Part shown: positions 6,897 to 12,579 of the stretch, piece after piece
Layout of the letters: each line of letters begins with the position of its first letter
Position numbering within the stretch: the first letter of the stretch is position 1
Assembly (NCBI GenBank): GCA_910584215.1
Contig: CAJTYI010000077.1
Location: forward strand, 1-14,925
Length of the DNA: 14,925 bases
Direction: 5' to 3'
Origin: an uncultured Roseburia sp.
GTDB taxonomy: Bacteria; Bacillota; Clostridia; Lachnospirales; Lachnospiraceae
Program-made: the position numbers and the translations under genes
Notes under the pieces: generated by a model
Database searches by the model: none
Told to the model about the DNA's origin: nothing
Seen by the model: the letters and a program-made list of their open reading frames with translations, nothing else

Positions 6897-6907
6897 TGAG
6901 GTAACTT

Positions 6908-7999
6908 ATGAAAGAAATCACACTTTTACCCATGACCAACGAGATGGGCTGTTATGAGATCCGCTTAGAGAGCATCGGCGGACTGGGCGCCAATCTCTGC
7001 GGCAAAATGTTGGGGGAATTGGGTGCCCTCTATCTCAATCTCAACGCACTTAGCTTTTCCAGTTACGGTTCCGAAAAAAGAGGTTCGCCCGTAAAGGCAT
7101 TTATCCGCTGGTGCGCCCCCGACCGACCGCTGAGGGTGCAGAGCCCCGTGACAAAACCCCATCTTCTCGGTATCTTCCACGAGGGGCTGATCGGCACGCA
7201 TCCTGTGCTCTCCGGCGTGACCTCGGAAACTGTGATCGTGCTAAACACCAAACTTTCGCCGGAAGAAGCCGCAGACAAATACCATATCTCCACCGGCCGT
7301 CTCTTCTGTCTCGATGCCCTCGCGATCGCGATGGAGCAAAAATCACGCATCAACATGGTAATGTTGGGCGCCATTGTCAAAGCCTCCGGCTTCCTGCCTC
7401 TCGATGCCGCATTTACCCTATGCAAAGAGACGCTCGGTGAAAAATATCCGGCAGCGCTTGCGGCCAATCTCTCCGGTATTCAGGCAGGCTATGATAAAAC
7501 GGAATATGTCGAGACAAAAGCTGCATCCGTTGGTGAGAGTAGCACCCCGACCGAACAATATTACTGGGGCTATGACAATGCCCCGATCGGCGGCATCAAT
7601 CCGCGCATCGGCAGCACCGTCTCAAATGATCTCTCCCCCTCGCGCGAAGGCTATATTCCGCTGTTTTTGCCGGAAAAATGCATTAACTGCGGCCTCTGCG
7701 ACTCTACCTGCCCTGATATGGTATTCCAGTTTGCGCTTGGCACTTATAAGGGAAAGCCTGGCATGGTAAATCAGGGCCTTGATTACCGCCACTGTAAGGG
7801 CTGTCTGCGCTGTGTGGAGGTCTGCCCTACCCATGCACTGGTGAAAGCGCTTGAGCACGATTATCCGTCACCGCCGCACGCACGCACCAACCAGGATCTG
7901 CTGCCCGACTCCATTGCCTACGAGAAAACGGGAGCAAACAGCTGGATCACCAGCGATGCTTATCTGGACGAAAAGCGGGTGGACGGCGGACATGTCTAA
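6908..7999 (+). CDS. 2-oxoacid:ferredoxin oxidoreductase, fused gamma and ferredoxin (delta) subunits
   Basis: A 363-aa cytoplasmic protein in two parts. Residues about 15-200 are the gamma domain of the pyruvate/2-ketoacid oxidoreductase family, with the signature GGLGANLCGKMLGE (24-37) and SSYGSEKRGSPVKAF (51-65). Residues about 250-312 form a 2x[4Fe-4S] ferredoxin-like domain: C258, C261, C264, C268 and C296, C299, C302, C306, all present with CxxCxxCxxxC spacing. It should relay electrons from the thiamine-diphosphate enzyme encoded next (8101-10392) to external ferredoxin while a 2-oxoacid is oxidised to acyl-CoA and CO2. The ATG follows TGAGG with 6-bp spacing, directly beside the predicted pseudoknot strand. 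Substrate (pyruvate, branched-chain or other 2-oxoacid) cannot be fixed from sequence alone. Confidence 0.9.
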   Translation: MKEITLLPMTNEMGCYEIRLESIGGLGANLCGKMLGELGALYLNLNALSFSSYGSEKRGSPVKAFIRWCAPDRPLRVQSPVTKPHLLGIFHEGLIGTHPVLSGVTSETVIVLNTKLSPEEAADKYHISTGRLFCLDALAIAMEQKSRINMVMLGAIVKASGFLPLDAAFTLCKETLGEKYPAALAANLSGIQAGYDKTEYVETKAASVGESSTPTEQYYWGYDNAPIGGINPRIGSTVSNDLSPSREGYIPLFLPEKCINCGLCDSTCPDMVFQFALGTYKGKPGMVNQGLDYRHCKGCLRCVEVCPTHALVKALEHDYPSPPHARTNQDLLPDSIAYEKTGANSWITSDAYLDEKRVDGGHV

Positions 8000-8100
8000 A
8001 CCAATGGCCGACGGCACGCATAGTAAACCCGTTTTTTGTTTCACGAAATAGCAGCATATCAGATTATCATATCGTTATTATTATAGAAGAAAGGACCTCT

Positions 8101-10392
8101 ATGGAAACTTCCACACAAAATCAACAGCCACCAAAGCAGAAAGTGCTTTACGACAGCGGCAACGAGCTCGCCGCTTACGCCGCAATGCAGATCAATTATC
8201 ATATTATGGGATATTACCCCATCACCCCCTCCACACAGATTGCGGAAAATCTCGATGCCAGCGGAGCCAAAGGCAATCATTCCATCCGCCTGATTGCCGC
8301 AGAGGGTGAACATTCGGCCGCCGGTATCTGTTACGGCGCATCGGCGGGCGGCGGCAGAGTGTTTAACGCCACAAGCGCAAACGGTCTTCTCTACGCGTTA
8401 GAGCAGTTTCCGGTGCAGGCCGGCACGCGTATGCCTATGGTCATGAACGTGGCGTGCCGCTGTGTTTCCGGCCCGCTCTGTATCAAAGGAGATCACAGCG
8501 ATATCATGTACCTGCTCAACGCAGGCTGGATTATTTTCTTTGCGGACGAGCCACAGACCGTCTATGACTTTAACCTTGTAGGATTAAAACTCGCGGAGGC
8601 GGTGCGCCTTCCGGTCGCCATCGCTTTCGACGGCTTTTTCACCAGCCACCAGAAACGCAAGTGTATGGTGTTCGCCGACAACGAAACCGTGCAAAATTAT
8701 ATCGGTTCAAAGTGTTGCGACAACGAAGCCGCTTTAGAGGGAAAGAAAGACGCCTTCTACAGTGTGCTCGATTTGGAGCATCCCATCTCAGTCGGCTCTT
8801 ATATGAACGAACCGGACGTGACAAACAATCATTACCAGCTCCACGAAGCCATGGAGGAGGCCCGAAAACTCATGCCCACGCTTTTTACGGAGTATGAAAC
8901 TCTCTCCGGCAGGAAGCTTTCGCTCTGCCGCGGGTACCGCCACGAGGATGCCGAGATTTTGCTGTTTCTGGTCGGTTCCTCGTACCCGACCGCCATGGAG
9001 GCAGTTGATATCCTGAGACAACAAAATATTAAAGCAGGCGTTGTGACAATATCTGTTATTCGCCCATTCCCGGCCGAAGATCTGCGCAATTTCTGTAAAT
9101 CAGCTTCTACTGTCGTCGCCTGCGACCGACAGGACAGCTATGGCGCCGGCGGAGGCAATCTTTCACTGGAACTTAAGGCCGCATTAAAGGACGGTGCGGA
9201 GACATCCTCTATCCGCGTACTGACCCGCATCTACGGTTTGGGCGGCATGGATTTTTTTGTGGAGGACGCGATCGATCTGTGCAAAGAAGGGCTCTTAGAT
9301 AACGCTCCTGCTTTTTCCTATCACGGCATCGTTCCCGGAAAACAGGGCACGAAGCAGCCTCCGTATTTTAAACCTCTGACCGAAACCGACTGCTCACCGG
9401 GCGTCACCTCCTGCGTCTTTGAGGAGCACGGTGTTGCAGTCACCGGCGGCAATCTCAGGGAATCCACCGCGATGCCCAAACGTATCGCACCGGGACACGG
9501 CGCCTGCCCGGGCTGCGGTATCCCGGTAAACTTAAATTTGTTGCTCAAAGGAATAGAGGGAAATGTGATTCTGCTGTTTCAGACCGGGTGCGGCATGGTC
9601 GTCACAACCGGCTACCCGAAGACGGCGTTCCGCATCCCGTTTCTTCACAATCTGTTTCAAAACGGCGCGGCTACCCTAAGCGGTCTCGTGGAGGTGTTTC
9701 ACCAGAAGCAGGCGCGCGGCGAATACCCGCAAGGCGATATCACATTCGTGATGGTCAGCGGTGACGGCGGCATGGATATCGGCATGGGTTCAGCGCTGGG
9801 AACCGCTCTGCGCGGACATGGGCTGATTCTCTTTGAGTACGACAACGGCGGCTATATGAATACCGGTTATCAGCTCTCCTACTCCACACCCAAAGGAGCT
9901 AAGAGTTCTACCTCCCATGTCGGCAAAGCGCAGTACGGAAAGACCTTTTTCCACAAGGACACCCCGCAGATTATGGCTGCCACCAATATCCCCTATGTGG
10001 CAACTATGGCAGAATCCCATCCCACGGACTTTATCCAGAAAGCTGCCAAGGCCGCTGCCTATGCCAAAAGCCAGGGGACAGTGTATTTAAAAGCGCTCTC
10101 CTCCTGCCCGTTGAACTGGGGAGACGCGCCAGACAAAGAACGCGGTGTGATCGCCGCCGCCGTGGACTGCTGTTATTTCCCTCTGTATGAAATTGAACAG
10201 GGTAACACCAAACTCTCCTACGACCCCGCCGAAAAGAACAAAAAAATTCCGGTAACCGACTGGCTGGGCATGATGGGACGCACGAAGCATTTGCTCAAGG
10301 ATACCTACCGGGAGATCACCGACGAAATACAGCAGGAAATTGACAGACGTTACGCGCGTCTTCGCGCCATGGCAGAATCTCCGCTTTTATAA
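8101..10392 (+). CDS. 2-oxoacid:ferredoxin oxidoreductase, fused alpha and beta (TPP-binding) subunits
   Basis: A 763-aa fusion. The alpha part spans about 15-415, with YPITPST at 39-45, GP...GDHSDIM at 124-136 (pyrimidine-side and substrate region) and the RPFP domain II segment near 321. The beta part runs from about 460 to the end: HGACPGCG (466-473), GDGGMDIGMGS (554-564) and DNGGYMNTG (581-589) are the TPP/Mg2+-binding motifs. C469, C472, C497 and C669 (SSCPLNW) are the four cluster ligands expected of PorB. The YMNTG and STPKGA segments look most like pyruvate-type PorB, but substrate is unproven. It lies 101 bp after the gamma-delta gene with its own GAAAGG site, and together the two genes encode all four domains. 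No key residue is missing, so the enzyme should be active. Confidence 0.9.
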   Translation: METSTQNQQPPKQKVLYDSGNELAAYAAMQINYHIMGYYPITPSTQIAENLDASGAKGNHSIRLIAAEGEHSAAGICYGASAGGGRVFNATSANGLLYALEQFPVQAGTRMPMVMNVACRCVSGPLCIKGDHSDIMYLLNAGWIIFFADEPQTVYDFNLVGLKLAEAVRLPVAIAFDGFFTSHQKRKCMVFADNETVQNYIGSKCCDNEAALEGKKDAFYSVLDLEHPISVGSYMNEPDVTNNHYQLHEAMEEARKLMPTLFTEYETLSGRKLSLCRGYRHEDAEILLFLVGSSYPTAMEAVDILRQQNIKAGVVTISVIRPFPAEDLRNFCKSASTVVACDRQDSYGAGGGNLSLELKAALKDGAETSSIRVLTRIYGLGGMDFFVEDAIDLCKEGLLDNAPAFSYHGIVPGKQGTKQPPYFKPLTETDCSPGVTSCVFEEHGVAVTGGNLRESTAMPKRIAPGHGACPGCGIPVNLNLLLKGIEGNVILLFQTGCGMVVTTGYPKTAFRIPFLHNLFQNGAATLSGLVEVFHQKQARGEYPQGDITFVMVSGDGGMDIGMGSALGTALRGHGLILFEYDNGGYMNTGYQLSYSTPKGAKSSTSHVGKAQYGKTFFHKDTPQIMAATNIPYVATMAESHPTDFIQKAAKAAAYAKSQGTVYLKALSSCPLNWGDAPDKERGVIAAAVDCCYFPLYEIEQGNTKLSYDPAEKNKKIPVTDWLGMMGRTKHLLKDTYREITDEIQQEIDRRYARLRAMAESPLL

Positions 10393-10417
10393 TTTTCGCG
10401 GAAAAATGAAATATTAA

Positions 10418-10468
10418 GCGAATTCAAAGCTATTCCCGAAGGGCAGAAAGCCACCACTGTGAATTCGC
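10418..10468 (+). repeat. Inverted repeat / folded leader before rubrerythrin
   Basis: GCGAATTCA (10418-10426) and TGAATTCGC (10460-10468) form perfect 9-bp arms around a 33-nt interior that holds a CCC-GAA-GGG mini-hairpin and an AAAGCCACC string. It lies 37 bp upstream of the rubrerythrin start. It has no T-run, so it is not a standard terminator for the oxidoreductase operon. It may be an RNA element or a protein site. A second small palindrome, TTTTC-GCG-GAAAA, is at 10393-10405. Confidence 0.45.
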
Positions 10469-10505
10469 CGCGATCCTCATATTACAGAAAGGCATGGAAT
10501 CTAAA

Positions 10506-11105
10506 ATGAAGTTTGAAGAAAGTGTGACACGAGAAAATCTGATGCGCGCATTTGCCGGGGAAAGTCAGGCAAGAAACCGCTACAACATCGCAGCGGCCAC
10601 AGCGCGGGAAAATAATTTATTTGTCGTCTCAGCCGTATTTGCGTTTACGGCGGACCAGGAAAAAGAACACGCCGCCATCTTCTACAATCATCTGCGGGAC
10701 TCCGCAGGCAGCAACATCAGCATCGACGGTTCCTATCCGGTAGATCTCAACAAAGATGTAGCTAAGCTTTTGCGTTCTGCCCAGCACAACGAGTACGAGG
10801 AACACGATGACGTCTATCTTCATTTTGCCGAGAAAGCAAAAGAGGAGGGATTCTCTAAAATCGCTTTCTCTTTTGATCAGATCGCCAAGATTGAAAAAAC
10901 ACACGGCGACCGCTTTGGCATGTTTGCCGACCTGTTAGAACAGGATAAACTCTTTGCCGCTGACGTCGACACCGCATGGATGTGCCTGGAATGCGGCCAT
11001 ATCTATTACGGAAAATCCGTACCGGCCTCCTGTCCGGTCTGCCAGCACAGCAGAGGATATTTTGTCCGCCTGGAGCTGGCGCCCTACACTGGTATCTTGG
11101 CCTAA
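10506..11105 (+). CDS. Rubrerythrin
   Basis: A 199-aa non-heme di-iron peroxidase that reduces hydrogen peroxide in anaerobes, taking electrons through its rubredoxin-like domain. The N-terminal four-helix domain carries the expected ligands: E19 (AGESQA), E52 and H55 (QEKEH), E96 (EYEEH), E130 and H133 (IEKTH). The C-terminal rubredoxin domain has C160-x2-C163 and C176-x2-C179. The start at 10506 (MKFEESVTREN) is preferred: the AGAAAGG site is only 1 bp from the ATG at 10494 but 13 bp from this one, and family proteins usually begin here. It follows the oxidoreductase operon by about 110 bp, with a folded element between; cotranscription is possible but not shown. Confidence 0.95.
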   Translation: MKFEESVTRENLMRAFAGESQARNRYNIAAATARENNLFVVSAVFAFTADQEKEHAAIFYNHLRDSAGSNISIDGSYPVDLNKDVAKLLRSAQHNEYEEHDDVYLHFAEKAKEEGFSKIAFSFDQIAKIEKTHGDRFGMFADLLEQDKLFAADVDTAWMCLECGHIYYGKSVPASCPVCQHSRGYFVRLELAPYTGILA

Positions 11106-11114
11106 AGCGTATCG

Positions 11115-11161
11115 ACAGGAACCGCACTAGAATTGTACGGTTCCTGTACAACCGCACTAGA
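11115..11161. repeat. Hairpin plus direct repeats in convergent gap
   Basis: ACAGGAACCG (11115-11124) and CGGTTCCTGT (11138-11147) form a perfect 10-bp stem with a 13-nt loop. AACCGCACTAGA occurs twice, at 11120-11131 and 11150-11161, exactly 30 bp apart. The site lies between the convergent rubrerythrin and ybjQ-like genes. It could end transcription from both sides, but neither strand has a following T-run. Confidence 0.5.
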
Positions 11162-11187
11162 TCATATCCGGCATAATGATGCGCAAT

Positions 11188-11499
11188 CTAGACAAACTTG
11201 ACTGCCGTACCGTACGCGATAACCTCCGCGGCGCCCTGCATGATCGCGGAGGACGCGTAACGGATATTCACCACGGCGTCCGCGCCTAAGGCTGCCGCCT
11301 CTTCCACCATGCGCTTGGTGGCTAAGGCTCTCGCCTCATTCATCATCTCATTGTAAGCGGTCAGCTCACCGCCCACTAGTGTCTTAAATCCCTGCGTAAT
11401 ATCCTTGCCGATATGTTTGCTCTGAATCGTGCTTCCCTTGACTAAACCAAGCATTTCCAAATTTTTTCCGCTGATATAATCAGTATTTACTAAGATCAT
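11188..11499 (-). CDS. YbjQ/UPF0145 family protein
   Basis: A 103-aa soluble protein of full family length. The YbjQ (heavy-metal-binding-domain-like, UPF0145) pattern is clear: YISGKNLEMLGLVKGSTI near the N-terminus, a central GGELTAYNEMMNEAR and the C-terminal ALGADAVVNIRY followed by a small hydrophobic strand. Family proteins form pentamers; their function is not established. The ATG at 11499 has AAGGAG 12 bp upstream. A GTG at 11511 in the same frame would have no room for a ribosome binding site. The start lies 20 bp inside the end of the membrane-protein gene upstream (11480-11704), so the two are cotranscribed and probably translationally coupled. Confidence 0.88.
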   Translation of the reverse strand: MILVNTDYISGKNLEMLGLVKGSTIQSKHIGKDITQGFKTLVGGELTAYNEMMNEARALATKRMVEEAAALGADAVVNIRYASSAIMQGAAEVIAYGTAVKFV

Positions 11500-11704
11500 C
11501 TTCTTCTCCACTCCTTATCTCCTCGACTCTCTCCCAAAACATGGCGAATAACACACCCGCCAATGCCAGGGGAACAACAACAAGCAACAACTTTATGGGG
11601 AAAGGAATCTTTGGTACCAGCATACAGACAAACGCAATTCCCACGTAGTAGATCACCATGATAAATGTTATAATCGCCGGTGCAATAATTTTGTGCTGTT
11701 TCAT
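11480..11704 (-). CDS. Small two-helix membrane protein
   Basis: A 74-aa protein with two hydrophobic helices at about residues 7-29 and 35-55 and an acidic C-terminal tail (ERVEEIRSGEEDD). I do not recognise a named family. The ATG at 11704 is chosen because AAAGGAAAGGGGG lies just upstream; an in-frame upstream start at 11743 has no such site. It overlaps the ybjQ-like gene by 20 bp, so the two products may act together, perhaps as a membrane anchor for the YbjQ oligomer. That link is inference from position only. Confidence 0.75.
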   Translation of the reverse strand: MKQHKIIAPAIITFIMVIYYVGIAFVCMLVPKIPFPIKLLLVVVPLALAGVLFAMFWERVEEIRSGEEDDLSKY

Positions 11705-11729
11705 ATCTAACCCCCTTTCCTTTAAGACT

Positions 11730-11758
11730 AATTTACTACACAAACCTTAATAATACAA
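11730..11758 (-). promoter_or_regulatory. Candidate promoter of the membrane protein-ybjQ pair
   Basis: The minus strand has TTGTAT (11758-11753), a 17-bp spacer and TAAATT (11735-11730), with a leader of about 20 nt to the start at 11704. The -10 matches consensus at four of six positions. Confidence 0.4.
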
Positions 11759-11826
11759 CGGCTTTTTCTTTCCATATTCTTAAAAATGCTAATTAGGACC
11801 CTTTTGGTCAGAAAGTAGCTTAAGAT

Positions 11827-11865
11827 ATTCACAAATTGGAACCGCCAAAATTGTGAATTATTCAC
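11827..11865. promoter_or_regulatory. Three TTCAC/GTGAA half-sites, candidate operator
   Basis: ATTCACAA (11827-11834) and TTGTGAAT (11851-11858) are inverted copies. The second overlaps a perfect 13-bp palindrome GTGAATTATTCAC (11853-11865) that abuts the putative -35 of the secreted-protein gene at 11867. The half-sites resemble Rex or CRP/FNR-type sites, but spacing does not fit the usual Rex operator (TTGTGAA-N4-TTCACAA). Confidence 0.45.
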
Positions 11866-11866
11866 C

Positions 11867-11895
11867 TTTACGAACAAAAATATTTATGCTATCGT
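11867..11895 (+). promoter_or_regulatory. Candidate promoter for the leader-bearing protein gene
   Basis: TTTACG (11867-11872), a 17-bp spacer ending in TGC (extended -10) and TATCGT (11890-11895). It is weak on its own and sits beside the palindrome at 11853-11865, which would suit an activator-dependent promoter. Just before the GAAAGGAG ribosome site, TATTACC (11915-11921) and GGTAATA (11926-11932) form a 7-bp hairpin with a 4-nt loop. Confidence 0.35.
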
Positions 11896-11946
11896 TATAT
11901 TGTTAATCATATATTATTACCTTATGGTAATAGAAAGGAGTTCACT

Positions 11947-12390
11947 ATGAAAGGTTATGAAAAACCAATGGTTATGGTAGCAGACGGCCTAAGCGAAGGC
12001 GTATACGCTGCTTCCGGCGCCGGCGAAACTTCATCCGACTGCTGGACAGTCAGCGGCAGATCTGTTCAGGACTGGAACGGCTCTCACAATGTATTCGAGA
12101 TCAGCGCCAGACATTCTACAGCTGTAGAGCACATTTCCGGTGAGACGACTGTTTCGATTGTATTTAACAACAACATCACAGACGCATATTCAGAGTTCCC
12201 ATGTTCATTTAGCGGTAACACCGCCACAGTCACCCGCACATTGCTGGCGGATGCCTATAAGTCAGGCGACAACGTTACTTACAAGGTTTGGGCGAAAGCC
12301 GCCGACGAAGCTACTACAAAGGGTCTTGCCATCTCAAGTATCGGCATTACCTGCAAGCATGAGACAAACGTACAGGGCAAATACGATTAA
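11947..12390 (+). CDS. Leader-bearing, cysteine-containing putative exported protein
   Basis: A 147-aa protein whose family I cannot name with certainty. Residues 1-24 (MKGYEKPMVM, then a GVYAASG end) look like an export or processing leader rather than a Sec signal: there is no basic n-region followed by a long hydrophobic core. Residues about 30-140 are rich in T, S, N and V with alternating strand-like segments, no membrane helix, and Cys at 32, 86 and 136. WTVSG, DWNGSHNVFEI, SGNTATVT, GDNVTYKV and ISSIGITC give a weak likeness to carbohydrate-binding module 2, including cysteines near both ends. GAAAGGAG lies 6 bp before the ATG. A terminator follows, then an ABC exporter gene (12580), so export by that transporter is a reasonable inference. 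Alternatives are a surface adhesin or a bacteriocin-like protein. Confidence 0.75.
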   Translation: MKGYEKPMVMVADGLSEGVYAASGAGETSSDCWTVSGRSVQDWNGSHNVFEISARHSTAVEHISGETTVSIVFNNNITDAYSEFPCSFSGNTATVTRTLLADAYKSGDNVTYKVWAKAADEATTKGLAISSIGITCKHETNVQGKYD

Positions 12391-12483
12391 TAAGCAGACT
12401 TCTTTCTATTGCTCCTGACAGGAATAACCGAAACAAGCAATGTACAATCGGAAATGAATTGACTAATCGATAGAGACAAAAAG

Positions 12484-12517
12484 AAAACAGCATCACTTTA
12501 TAGTGGTGCTGTTTTTT
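12484..12517 (+). terminator. Rho-independent terminator after the exported-protein gene
   Basis: CAGCATCAC (12488-12496), loop TTTATA and GTGGTGCTG (12503-12511) form a 9-bp stem with one G-U pair, extended by A-T pairs and followed by six T residues. It separates the exported-protein gene from the ABC exporter gene and could limit readthrough into the latter. Confidence 0.85.
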
Positions 12518-12538
12518 ACCCTGACGATATAAAAACAG

Positions 12539-12560
12539 GTCAGAGCTTTCCTGCTCTGGC
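12539..12560 (+). repeat. Short hairpin before the ABC exporter gene
   Basis: GTCAGAGC (12539-12546) and GCTCTGGC (12553-12560) form an 8-bp stem, including one G-U pair, around TTTCCT. It ends 6 bp before the AGAAAGGA ribosome site (12567-12574). No T-run follows. No separate strong promoter for the exporter is seen between 12391 and 12579. Confidence 0.45.
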
Positions 12561-12579
12561 AAATGTAGAAAGGATTTCC

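Noticed and set aside
6677..6907. TPP riboswitch upstream of a thiamine-diphosphate enzyme operon
   Set aside because: The conserved CUGAGA and the paired sensor-arm sequences of the TPP class are not present.
8000..8100. Terminator inside the oxidoreductase operon
   Set aside because: There is a T-rich stretch near 8034-8040 but no convincing stem before it.
10418..10468. Cyclic di-GMP or cobalamin riboswitch before rubrerythrin
   Set aside because: An AAAGCCACC string recalls parts of these classes, but the element is only 51 nt long and lacks the rest of either core.
11115..11147. T-box or standard intrinsic terminator
   Set aside because: The GGAACCGCAC string is not the T-box sequence, there is no specifier stem, and no T-run follows the hairpin on either strand.
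11851..11867. Canonical Rex operator
   Set aside because: The second half-site is incomplete (TTCACC) and the central spacing is 3 rather than 4 bases, so only a loose resemblance is claimed.
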